In this document: one piece after another, positions 46,801-57,800 of the stretch
Position numbering within the stretch: position 1 is the stretch's first letter
Layout: each line of letters starts with the position of its first letter
Source: Colocasia esculenta
Taxonomy: Eukaryota > Streptophyta > Magnoliopsida > Alismatales > Araceae
DNA: 64,000 bases
Assembly (NCBI GenBank): GCA_014218235.1
Contig: CM024766.1
Span: forward strand, 55,351,545 to 55,415,544
Reading direction: 5' to 3'
The notes under the pieces: generated by a model
What the model was told of the DNA's origin: nothing
What the model saw: only the letters and a program-made list of their open reading frames with translations
The model's database searches: none
Program-made: the position numbers and the translations under genes

Positions 46801-46909
46801 GATATTATTTTATTCGTGATCATGTTGCAAATGGAAATATTGAAATATCCTTTATTGATACAAATGGCCAATTAGCAGACATTTTCACAAAAGCCTTACC
46901 AGAAGAGAG
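43894..46909 (+). pseudogene. SIRE-D pol: protease, integrase, RT, RNase H
   Basis: It is in the -1 frame relative to gag. TGA at 43902-43904 (CGA in SIRE-C) precedes WYLDSGCSRHMSG, the protease DSG. Then come the GAG-pre-integrase HHCC finger (LWHRRLGH ... CKPC, 44299-44412) and integrase DDE (HMDLFGP, SDHGSEF, NGIAERKNRTL). Next are the linker and RT (WVFRNKLDETG, VKSAFLNG, YVDDIIFGS at about 46010). RNase H follows (GYSDADYAG, STAEAEYVAA, LLCDNTSAI). Stops at 45792-45794 (TAG) and 46770-46772 (TAG; CAG in SIRE-C) break it. All catalytic residues I can check are kept. It would copy and insert the element. Overall the frame stays open from 43905 to 47696 apart from those two stops. Confidence 0.93.
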
Positions 46910-47696
46910 ATATATTCATAGCCTTCTAGAGGTTCAGCTCAGTCAGTTCAAAAGGGCCATTTCAGCTCTGACTCCGGATATCTCTCAAACTTCAGATGTT
47001 CAGGTAGATTTTGCTACCCTCCAAGTACTTGAAGAGATAGTCCTTCCTCAAATTCACTTTCTAGTTATGGAATCCTCTGTAGGATCCATCATCTTTGAAC
47101 GTTTTGCCAGAGTAATGGGCAGAATTAAAGTTCAGAAAGGCTGCCTGGTTGCTTTTTTTAGATTCCTGTTTAGGGAATATCACCAGGGGCATGTAAGTGC
47201 TGAAGTTCTAGCCCCTATTCTGTCTGAATGTGAAAGGCTGACATCTTCTAAATGGTCCAAGTTCTACCCCCTGTCAGCTCAGCAACTATTTGAAATTAAT
47301 GAAGTTCAGGCCAGAGAAGGCAAACCAGCCATTTCTCCAACTACTTTCCTAGATATGAACTCCATTCATCTTGTTGATGACCCCTTCAAGGTCTGGGAGG
47401 AAAGATACAAAGTGTATGTGGCTATGCACAAGGACCTCCTCACCAGTGCCAGCTTTGGGACTCGTCGATTTCTCAAGATGAACATGGACAAGAATCCATA
47501 TGCTGACCTTCTCTATCAACACCTAGATCTTCATCTCAAAAGGATGGCTTCCACCATGGGACCCTCCTACTCTGTATCCTTTGGAGTCTTCAAAACTCTT
47601 TTTGAAGAGCAGGAAGCACAGGCATGGGAAACCATCTCCCATTTTGCCTCTCTTCTGTCTCCTGCCTTCTATTTACCAGTACCTCCACAAAGTTAA
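46910..47696 (+). pseudogene. SIRE-D accessory ORF C-terminal part, fused to RNase H
   Basis: Directly after KALPEER of RNase H the frame continues, without a stop, into the C-terminal part of the accessory protein (MESSVGSIIFERFARVMGRI at 47067, then VLAPILSECERL and FYPLSAQQL). SIRE-C has this domain at 57840-58510, after a 3-kb accessory ORF, so SIRE-D has lost about 3.1 kb between the two. The domain is unknown; its repeated pattern is S(S)VG..IFER.ARVM....LQGH...VLAPILSECERL. The stop is TAA 47694-47696. Confidence 0.8.
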
Positions 47697-47774
47697 TTAA
47701 ATGCCCTTCTTTGTATACTCCTGTTCTCTTTCTCTCTTCTTTCTTTGTCGAAGATTGTCTTTTTGCTTAATGAC

Positions 47775-47790
47775 AAAAAGGGGGAGAAAA
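47775..47790 (+). promoter_or_regulatory. Upstream polypurine-tract copy, SIRE-D
   Basis: AAAAAGGGGGAGAAAA, about 72 bases before the terminal tract. Confidence 0.7.
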
Positions 47791-47847
47791 ACTTATGTCT
47801 GAAACATCTATATGCATTTTTACTTATTGTTCAGGTTTGCCATCACC

Positions 47848-47861
47848 AAAAAGGGGGAGAT
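47848..47861 (+). promoter_or_regulatory. Polypurine tract of SIRE-D
   Basis: AAAAAGGGGGAGAT abuts the 3' LTR start TGATGACC. Confidence 0.9.
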
Positions 47862-50048
47862 TGATGACCAGTCTGTCCCCATATAATTTTAATTAATTAC
47901 ATATATATTTTGATGATTAAAAAAACCAAACAAAAGTTTATCAATTATATCTAATGATTATTTCATAAGTCTTAAGCACAGGAAAAATACCAAGGTCAAA
48001 TAAGCCAATAAAGGTATGCATTACTTTTCTGAAGCCTTAATCTTTTCAACATGATATTTCTCTAAGTCCATATTGACTTCTATTGAAGGCCATAACGATT
48101 TCTTTATAAGCATATCGATTTCAATAGAATTATCATAATGATTTCCTTTCTGGCTGAAAAGTCATGTTGTTTCAAACAAATCGATGTCGTAACGATTCTA
48201 TAAGTGATCGCAACGATTTCCTTATAAGACTGAAAAGTCATGTTATTTCAAACAAGTCGATGTCACAACGACTCTATAAGTTACCGTAACTATTTAGAGC
48301 TCATAATGACTTGCTCGTAACAACGACTCTATAAGTTACCGTAACGATTTCTTTAGAGCCCGTAACGACTTGCTCGTCACAACGACTCTATAAGTTACCG
48401 TAACGATTTCTTTAGAAACTCGTAACGACTTGCTTGTCATAACGACTCTATAAGTTATCGCAACGATTTCTTTAGAAAGCGCAACGACTTGCTTGTTGTA
48501 ACGATGTCATAAGTTACCGTAACGACTTCTTTAGAAAGCGCAACGACTTGCTTGGTGTAACGATTTCATAAGTTACCGTAACGACTTCTTTAGAACTCGC
48601 AACGACTTGCTTATTGTTACGACTTCATAAGTTACCATAACGATTTCTTTAGAGTTCATAATGACTTGTTAAGTATTCATAACGATTTCTTTAGAATTCA
48701 CAACGACTTGCTTTGTATAATGATTTGTTTAGTATTTCACATCAATTTCTTCAGAAACACATCAATATGCTTTGTGCAACGATTCATTAAGTGTTCATGA
48801 TATATCTTCTGTCACATAACGATTTGCTATGACTCATAACGATTTCATAAGTCATATAGTCATCGATTTCATATCTTAATATCTTATTCATCTTAAAAGA
48901 GTTGACTAGTCAAAGTCCACGTAGACATCTCTCTGACGCTTTTGCATTTATGAGATCTGAACATATCTCTGCATGCATGCAGACCATATCATCCTTTATC
49001 GTGCCTACTCTGATAACGTCCTTTAGACTTAAGCTATTTGGCATTACTATTTCCATGTCTATTGCTACTAACGTTGACTGACATCAGAGACAGCTTAGCT
49101 GTCTGCTATTTGAGTTTGACATTTGTGCAGACCTCGGAACTAGCTTCATAGTACAACATTAAACAAATAGAAGCCAACGGATATTTCTGAAGATCTATCT
49201 CTTTGCGTGCTCAAGTAATCAAAAGACTGTTGACTGGAAGCTTCCAAGACTCCAGATGTCATTCAGTCTAACGACTACTCAAAAGAGAGACAATGGACAC
49301 TTCAACGTCTACATTTCAAATTGAAGATATAAATTCAAGTCAGAAGAACAGAAGACGATATATCGCGTATTCAAGCATTCAAATTCTTCTGAAGAAAGTC
49401 CAGAGCCAAGAACCTTCATTCCACTTAGCTTTTGCTCTTTTGCTCTCCACTAGTTTGTGAAAATCTTGAGAGAGCCTGTATAGTTCTGAGAGTGTGCCTT
49501 GTTTAAATCTCTTTGCTCTCAGTTCTAGTTGCTTCAGATCTTGCTTATCAAAAGCTTGATCTAGGGGCTTGAATTTCATTCACTCTCTTTGTGTTGTTCC
49601 CTTCGGTTGTGAAGGAAGACCTGGTGGTATCCAGGGTGTTGTTCCCTTCGGTTGTGAAGGAAGACCTGGTGTGGTATCTAGGGTGTTGTTCCCTTCGGTT
49701 GTGAAGGAAGACCTGGTGTGGTATCCAGGGTGTTGTTCCCTTCGGGTGTGAAGGAAGACCAGCTGAGCTGGGTGTTGTAGCATCCTTAGGGGGATTGTAC
49801 CCTAATTAGTGGAATCCTGAGTTGTTGCTCAGGGACTGGACGTAGGACTCCTAAGGAAAGGAGGTCCGAACCAGGATGAACCTTGTGTTGTGTGATTGTC
49901 TTCTTTGTGTGTTTGTTATTTCAACTAACTGTCACTAACCTACTTCGAAGAACGTTTGTGTGAATGTTTTTAGTTACAGGTATCTTCTAGATTAATTTTT
50001 AAAGACCCATTCACCCCCCCCCCCCCTGGGCTCGTCAACTGGGCAACA
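47862..50048 (+). repeat. SIRE-D 3' LTR
   Basis: From TGATGACCAGTCTG to TGGGCAACA (2,187 bp). It is very like the 5' LTR, with four U5 units instead of five (49590-49772) and slight loss in the U3 array (48181-48850). TATAAAT at 49328-49334. A longer C-run (50016-50027) than in the 5' LTR. Confidence 0.93.
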
Positions 50049-50053
50049 AGGAA

Positions 50054-50888
50054 GAGAGAGAGCTCCAAGAAATTCAGGAAATATAAGAAGAAGGCTATGG
50101 CAGGTGCATGGAGCAACAGCAGCGACTCAGACAGTGAGTCAAGCTCAACCAGTGATGAGGAAGAAGCCAACTTGGCTTTCATGGCAAATACCGAAGAAAA
50201 GGTAACCTCTGACTCATCCTTTTATTCTTGTAATGGTTCAGATTCCGATAGTTTAGAAGAAGCTTTCAACGAATTATACAGTAAATATAGAGAAACAACC
50301 AAAGTGTTAAGAGTAAGCAAGAAAAATAATACTTGTCTAGAAAACACAAACTCTGATCTAAAATCAGAAAATGATCAATTAGAAAGCCAAATAACTGAAC
50401 TTAAAAGGAGAAATGAACTGCTATGTGAGGATCTAAAAGCTAAAAATGAACAAATAATGAAACTAGAAAAACAAGCAAGCTCAGATCAACTGAAAACTGA
50501 AATTAAGACACTAACAGAAGAAAATATTAAGTTATACAGCACATTGGAAAAATTTACAAATGGTAAAAATCTCTTAATATTAAAAGGTGCTAGAAGATCA
50601 GGAAAGAAAAAACATGGATTAGGATATACACCTCCAGATAATGAAGAAACCATAGTCTATCCTAAAATATACCCAACTCCAAAATTTGTACCTGAACAAG
50701 ACATATCATATAAAGTAAATTTCAAATATATTGAAAAAGTAACAAAAACATCTTGTTGCAGTCATTGCAATAAGTTAGGTCACATAAAAGCTACATGTCC
50801 AACAAGACATAAGAAATGGATAATAAAAGGAAAAGTTGATGATACTAACCCTTCAGGACCCAAAAGAATTTGGTTACCTAAAACTTGA
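50054..50888 (+). pseudogene. SIRE-C gag, 3' segment
   Basis: gag continues in frame after the SIRE-D duplication and is open to TGA 50886-50888. It encodes a Ser/Asp/Glu-rich stretch (SNSSDSDSESSSTSDEEE), then a coiled coil of about 120 residues (ELYSKYRETTKVLRVSKK through LKTEIKTLTEENIK). A second CCHC knuckle, CCSHCNKLGHIKATC, begins at about 50755, and the gag ends RIWLPKT. Two knuckles and an internal coiled coil are usual in SIRE Gag. This part has no lesion. The stop overlaps an ATG in the pol frame (TGATG, 50886-50890). Confidence 0.88.
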
Positions 50889-52446
50889 TGATTTTATTTC
50901 AGGGTAACACTCGAGCATCCAAATGGTATTTGGACAGTGGGTGCTCAAGGCACATGTCAGGGAATCGGAAGCTATTCACCGATCTTCAAGCTGAAAAAGG
51001 AACAGTTACCTATGGAGACAATGGAAAAGGCACAGTAATTGGCAGTGGTTCCGTGAGCAACAAATGAAAAATAGTCATTGAAGATGTATTGCTTGTCAAA
51101 GGACTGAAGCACAATCTCATCAGCATTAGCCAGCTTTGTGACAGAGGTCATCAGATTCAGTTTCAAGAGTCAAAGTGCAGCATATTAAAGGATGCAGCAA
51201 TAATTTTCGAAGCCAATAGAGAAAAGAACCTGTATGCACTTCATCTTGAAGAACTAAAGGATCAAGATGTCTGTCTGGCAGCAAACAAGGATAAATCAAC
51301 TGAGCTGTGGCATAGAAGACTGGGACATTGCAGCATAGAAGGTATGAGAAAACTGCTAAAAAAGAATCTTGTGGAAGGTCTGCCAAAGGTCAGCACAAAA
51401 TTGGATGATGTCTGCAGACCTTGTGCCAAAAGGAAACATGTTAAGAAGTCCTTCAAGTCAAAGACTGTAGTGACAACCTCAAAACCCTTAGAACTTCTTC
51501 ATATGGATTTATTTGGGCCAATGAGAACCACCAGTCTTGGAGGAAAGAATTTCGGATTTGTTATAGTTGATGATTATTCCAGATTTACATGGGTGTCATT
51601 CCTAGAACACAAAGATGATACATTTGAAAGCTTTGTAAGCTTCAGCAGGAAAGTTCAGAAAGACAAGAAGTTTTGCATTGTTGGAATCCGGTCAGATCAT
51701 GGAGGAGAATTTCAAAATGAAAGATTTGTTAAATTCTGTGATGACCAAGGGATCGAGCACAATTTCTCAGCACCAAGGACACCACAGTAAAATGGAGTTG
51801 CTGAGAGGAAGAATAGAACTCTATTGGACATGGCAAGAATAATGTTGTCAGAATATAATTTTCCAAGATACTTTTGGGCTAAAGCAGTGAACACAGCAAG
51901 CTATATTATCAACAGAGTAATGATCAGGCCAATCCTAAAGAATACTGCATACGAACTATTTAAAGGAAAGAAGCCAAAGATTAGCCACTTTAGGACTTTT
52001 GGATGTCCTTGCTTCATTCACAATAATGGAAAAAGAGATATTGGTAAGTTGGATGCCAAATCAGATGAAGGTATCTTCATGGGGTATGCTTCTAAACCCA
52101 AAGGTTATAGAGTATTTAACAAATGTACCTTATTAATTGAACAGTATGTGCATATTATTTTTGATGAGACTAACCCTTCCTTGAGAAAGGAAGAAGATAG
52201 TGGCAATGATGATGCAGACGAACTGTCCAAGAAACTAAAGGATACCTCAATTGAAGACAGGGATGATCCACCTCTGGAAGACTTGCAACAACAAGATATT
52301 ACACATGAAAATCTTCCAAAGGAGTGGAGATACAAGAAAGATCACCCACCTGAGAACATTATTGGTGATCCATCTGTAGGGGTAAGAACAAGAGGTAATG
52401 TAATACCTTGTGATTATCTAGCATTTGTCTCTCAAATAGAGCCTAA

Positions 52447-53082
52447 TAGGGTGTTTGGTTGCACTTTTTTAACAGTTTTTTCTCTTAAATTTAAAAAGAA
52501 GAATGAGAGACATCTTAACATGTTTGGTAAGCAATTTTATTTTTTAAAGTGAAAATTCTATCCTATACAAATCTCTCTCAAAATAAAAATAAGTCATAAC
52601 ATGTTTTTAAAAAAAAAACTACACTCACACCTCTCTCCTTCCTCTCCCAAACTCCCCCCTCTGCCGGCGTCCCCCCCCCCCCCTCCTCCTTTCCTGCCCC
52701 CCCTTGCCGGCTCGCCCCCCCCCCCCCTGCCGGCCCGGCCGGCATCCCCACCCCCCCTCCTCCTTTCCGGTGCCCCCCCTTGCCGGCTCCCCCCCCCCCT
52801 CCTTCCCAGCGCCTCCCCCCCCCCTTTGCACCACCCCTCCCCCGCCTGGCTCCCCCCCCCCTCCGGCAGCCCCCCACCCACTCTGCGCCCCCCTCCCCTC
52901 CCGCCCACAGGAGCTCCCACTCCCCTCCCAAACACGTCAACATAAATTTTAAAAATTTTGATTTTTTTACCAAACAGATAACATCATATTTTTATAACTT
53001 TAAATTTAAAGTTAAAAGAGAACTCAACCTCATTTTTTAGATAGAAATAATTTTCTTTTTTAAATTGCTCCCAAACACCCTA
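52447..53082. mobile_element. 636-bp Harbinger-type MITE in SIRE-C pol
   Basis: Inverted ends TAGGGTGTTTGG (left) and CCAAACACCCTA (right), flanked by TAA (52444-52446 and 53083-53085). Comparison with SIRE-D, which has AG at this place, shows a clean insertion. The outer parts are AT-rich; the middle is extremely C-rich. It has no coding domain. The ends and the 3-bp duplication fit the PIF/Harbinger group, although a TA duplication (Tc1/mariner type) cannot be fully excluded. Confidence 0.85.
52655..52920 (+). repeat. C-run-rich core of the MITE
   Basis: Many runs of 5-12 C are separated by TCC, GCC or GGC, with about 38-bp repeats such as GCCGGCTCGCCCCCCC and CCTCCTTTCC. Frames on both strands (Pro-rich and Gly-rich) are artefacts of the composition. 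Confidence 0.85.
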
Positions 53083-54806
53083 TAAGACAGTCAATGAAGC
53101 TCTCACTGATGAATCTTGGATTATAGCAATGCAAGATGAACTAAATCAGTTCAAGAGAAACCAAGTATGGTCACTTGTTCCCAGACCATCCAATTATTGG
53201 CACCAAATGGGTGTTTAGAAATAAATTGGATGAGACTGGTGTAATCTTAAGAAACAAGGCCAGATTGGTGGCTCAAGGCTACTCCCAAGAGGAAGGCATA
53301 GAATTCGATGAAACTTATGCACCTGTAGCTAGACTTGAGGCCATTAGAATTTTATTAGCATATGCATCTGCTTTAGATTTGAAACTATTTCAAATGGATG
53401 TTAAATCCGCCTTTTTAAATGGCTTAATTAAGGAAGAAGTGTATGTTGAACAGCCTCCAGGTTTTGATGATACAGAATTTCCAAATCATGTTTTTAAACT
53501 TCATAAGGCTTTATATGGTTTAAAGCAAGCACCAAGAGCCTGGTATGAAAGACTTAGCTCTTTTCTATTAAACCATGGTTTCACTAGAGGACAGGTAGAT
53601 AGCACTCTATTTGTAAAAACAAAAGTTAAAAGCATATTACTTGTACAGATTTATGTAGATGACATTATCTTTGGATCTACTGATGAACTCCTTTGCAAGT
53701 ACTTTGAAAAGTTGATGCAGGGAGAATTTGAGATGAGCATGATGGGGGAGCTAAATTATTTCCTAGGACTTCAAATCAAGCAAGGAAAAGATGGCACCCA
53801 CATTTGTCAAGCAAAATACACCAAAGAGCTTTTGAAGAAATTTGGTTTTGAGAACACAAAGCCACTCTCAACACCCATGAGTACATCTACAAGGATGGAT
53901 AGTGACAAGAATGGTAAGAAAGTAGATCAAAAGATCTACAGAGGTATGATTGGTTCATTGCTTTACTTAACGGCCAGTAGACCCGATATTCTATTCAGTG
54001 TATGCATGTGTGCAAGATATCAAGCAGATCCTAGAGAATCTCATTTGATCTCCGTAAAAAGAATATTTAGATACTTAGCTAGAACTCATGATTTAGGTTT
54101 ATGGTATCCAAAGTCTTGTGAAATTAATCTAGTAGGATATTCTGATGCTGACTATGCTGGATGCAAAGTAGATAGAAAAAGCACCAGTGGTTGTTGTCAA
54201 TTTCTTGCAGGGTGTTTAATATCCTGGGCCTCAAAGAAACAAAATTCAGTGGCACTGTCTACAGCTGAAGCTGAGTACGTGGCTGCTGGAAGTTGCTGTA
54301 CACAACTCCTATGGATAAAGCAACAACTTGAGGATTTTAGACTAAATATCAAATCAACTCCACTACTATGTGACAACACCAGTGCTATCAATCTCACCAA
54401 AAATCTAGTCCAGCATTCAAGGACCAAGCATATTGAGGTTAGATATCATTTTATTCGAGATCATGTAGCAAATGGTAACATAGAAATATCATTTATTGAC
54501 ACAAATGGTCAGTTAGCAGATATTTTCACAAAAGCCTTACCCGAAGAGAGATTCACATCTCTTAGAAGGGAATTGGGCATGTGTAATTTGTGAAAAGACT
54601 TCTGTTTAAAACTGGGACATAAATGTTCAGAGTTAAGTAAATTTTCTCTCCTTGGCTTTAAGCAAAAGAAATTTAAATTGTTCCTTACTGGTCGCTCTTC
54701 TTAATAAAGTTTGCTTTGGTTGGTCAAACTTATTTGTCATTTTCTGCCACCTCTTAGCACTTCGCTTTTTCGAAAAATTTTATTTAACCCCAAAATCGAT
54801 GTGAAA

Positions 54807-57800
54807 ATGATTCATCGCCTCTCTGCTCATTTGAAGTTCCTCTCTTCTTCCCGCGAAGAATTTCTTGAGGACCTTTCTCTCCTTTTTCATTTCACCCTTC
54901 AAGAAAACCCTCCTCACCCAAAGTCCATGGCATCATCCGTTATCTCCGGCAGTTTGGGTGGCTACAGCGCTGAGTTTCTATCAGCAGAGCAGCAGGAAAG
55001 GTTTACTTTCGTGAAGACCAAGGTTTGTGGAAATAAGGCAGTGGATGTAGCTGATCTTGTGAAAAACGGCATGCACAGTGTAGTGGCCGCAATGAGCAGG
55101 ATGCAGTGGATGGGAATCACCACCTTCTCTGAGGTAAGCTATCCAGACCTCGTGAAGGCTTTTTATGTGTGCTTGAGGACAGAGGCAGATGGGTCCCTGG
55201 TTTCATCAGTCAAGGGAATCCAAATAAAGATAGATCACGAGCTGTTGCATTTGTTGTTTGGAGTAAAGACTTCCGGGCATAGTGGGGTTCACACCGTGGA
55301 CGCCCAAGCTAAAGGACTTGGTATTGTAGGACCAGGGTTCAGACTAAGAGATGGGAAGTTAGATATTAATCAGTTGAGTGCTCTCAATCGCCTCCTTCAT
55401 TTCATAGTTTGTCAGATTTTGGTTCCAAGAAGTGCAACTTTCTCAACTTGCACCAAGGCAGACTCGGATATGATGTTTTGGGCCATTCAGAACCAAGAAA
55501 TCAACATGGCCGAAGTAATGATGGAATGGATGAAGTTTGCCTGTGATCAAATATGGGATACCAAGAGTAAGTTGAATATATCCCTGCACTATGCTCACTT
55601 GCTCACCAAAGTCTTTCAGCACTTTGGAGTAGATGTTTCTGGCGCCGTTGTAGAGAAAATGGGCCAAGCAATTAGGTCCAAAAATCTAAGGAAAAGCTGT
55701 TTTTCAGTGGTCAGCGGAGTTTGGACAAAGACATCAGTAGCTGAGGGTGAACCCATCCTAGGGGAAGCCCAAGAAGTCCAACTCGAAGCAGTGGCAGCAG
55801 AATCAGAGGGTCCATCAGCAGTTGCAGATCCAGCAACAAGAGAGGCCGCAGCACCTAGTGCTTCATTGGAAGTTGCTGCCATCTCACAAGTTGCAATGGA
55901 GACTCCGGTTACTGAAGAAAATTCAGAAGTAGCAGATTCTGTCAGAAGATCAGAGGATCCTCTTCCCACCTCCTCTGTGGCTTCTGTACTCCGCCAAGTA
56001 TTAGACTCCATTCACTCCTCCCAAGTGGATCAAAACACTGGTGGGAGCTTGGTTGATCAGTCTGTGGCACCTGGCCACATTGAAGATTCTGTAGTGGTTG
56101 ATGCTCCTATTCAGGGGGAGCAAGAAAGATTTGTGGAGGATGCTCCTATTCAGGGGGAGCAAAATATTGAGAAGGAAGCAGTATCTCAAGATGCTCTTAA
56201 TGAAGATGCTCCTGTGAATGAAGAGCAGTTTGAAGCTCCAATAGAGATCGAGGAGCAAGTAGAAAAGGGAAGCCCCAACAAGAAAACTGCTCACAAAAGG
56301 CAGAAGAAATTTTTAAAGAAGATGCACTTAAAGCCCATCTTGAAGCGATTGGATGATCAAGGTGCAGTCCTGGACTCAGTAAATTCAGCTATAAGTACTG
56401 TCATTGAGTGCCAGGCATCTTTGTCAAATGACCTTTTTCAATCAAATGTTGCTTTTAAGTGGCTCAATAAGGAGCTAAGTTCTATGAAGTTGATGCTGTC
56501 TGAGGTTTTGAAGGCAGTAGGGCCCAAAGATCCTACTCCTCAAGAGCGTGAGCTTTCAGGGCCAAGTGAGGTTAATGCAGGGCCATCAGGGCAAGTCAGT
56601 GTTGATCTTGTGGAGCGGCCATCAGGGCCTTCAGTTGTTGCTCCAGCAGGGCCATCAGGGCCAAGTGTTGAAGTTCAGCCCTCTGAAAAGGTGCCTAGTG
56701 AAGATTCTGTTTTGTGTCAGGAGTCTGGACCGGAGAAGGAGTCACTCAATCCAGTGGATCCGGTAGCTGAACAAGAAGACCAGGCTGTAGCTCCTGAGCC
56801 CCCTGCCTCTTCTTCACTTACCACTCCAGCTGCTCCCTCTCCTCCATCTTCTTCCACTGCACCTCCAGCTCCAACCACCTTTAAACGACCCGTTCAAGAT
56901 CTGTTTCCTCTCCCCAACCTTTTTCCTCTCAACTTGCCTCATCTCCTGCTTCTTCCACCATTGTTCCTCCTCCACCATCCTCTCCTCCTCAGCTTCCACC
57001 AGCATCCTCTTCAGCTGGACCTTCCTCTTCTGGTCCTTCTACTTCAGAAACTTTTGTTCTTCCTACAGTCACCCTTGATTCTATATTCAATTCACCTACA
57101 CCTCCCTCTTTCATTACCATTATCCCTGAAGGTGCCCAACTCACGCAAATCGAAATCCAGGATATCAAGGATGAATTTGAAGTAGCAATACTTTGTTCAG
57201 TCCTGGCTGTTGGGACCCATTCTCACAGGACAAGCTCTTCTAGTCCTGTCTCTAAGAAGAGGAGACTCACATCCTTTCATCATGTCTCTTCTGAACCTTG
57301 CTATCCTCCCCTGTGGTTTTCCCTCTCTATCTCCAACAAGCAGAAACTTATCTATGAAGAATATCTTCAAAATGTAGTTTTTGCCCATATTTTTGGCCTT
57401 CCTTTCCAAAATCTTTCTGAACATCTCACCACCATCTTTCCTTATACCCATCTCTCTAAGGCTCAACAATCAAAAATCTTCTCCATGACTGAAGCCAAAA
57501 CTGAAGAGCAGTGGGCTTGAAGCAACAAAGACCTGTACAGTCAATTTCGACGAGTTCAAGCTGCCCGATATCCGCCTAGGGAAGCTCCTCTTCCCCTTTC
57601 TGAGTGGTTCCAAATCCATCACAAGAATTTGTTTGGCCCCTTCATTCAGAAAGAAATCAAATTTATCCGGCAGTATCAGATGTACAGTAACTACTGCTAT
57701 GTAAATCGCCTCCCAGAATCTCAATTGGGTCAGTTTCGTGCAGCCATCAGGGCCCTCAGCTCAAGCACAGCTCATACTGAGTCCCTTCAGGTTGATTTTG

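Larger units (their letters stand above)
39760..50048 (+). mobile_element. Complete SIRE-type element SIRE-D nested in SIRE-C gag
   Basis: LTRs at 39760-42051 and 47862-50048, with target duplication AGGAA (39755-39759 and 50049-50053); total 10,289 bp. It has primer site, gag, protease, integrase, RT, RNase H, a shortened accessory ORF and two polypurine tracts. It belongs to the same family as SIRE-C (gag, pol and LTR ends are alike), but the LTR arrays differ. The two LTRs are nearly the same, so the insertion is recent relative to SIRE-C. Stops and a frameshift in gag make it defective by itself. Confidence 0.93.
50888..54593 (+). pseudogene. SIRE-C pol, interrupted
   Basis: ATG at 50888 in the -1 frame relative to gag; protease WYLDSGCSRHMSG follows at about 50926. 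TGA 51065-51067 (GGA in SIRE-D) and TAA 51788-51790 (CAA in SIRE-D) break the protease/integrase part. The HHCC finger, HMDLFGP, SDHGGEF and NGVAERKNRTL are all present. The MITE splits the integrase-RT linker. After it, one unit of an AGACCATC direct repeat has been lost near 53181, changing the frame. RT and RNase H then read without a stop from 53175 to TGA 54593, with WVFRNKLDETG, YVDDIIFGS, GYSDADYAG and STAEAEYVAA. It ends LRRELGMCNL. The RT and RNase H half is intact at sequence level. Confidence 0.92.

Noticed and set aside
50879..50888. Classic -1 ribosomal frameshift at the gag end
   Set aside because: The overlap of the two frames is only about seven bases and holds no X XXY YYZ heptamer; reinitiation or splicing fits better.
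52578..53040. Pro-rich and Gly-rich frames on both strands
   Set aside because: They are the translation of C-runs inside a MITE; all frames are open because of composition.
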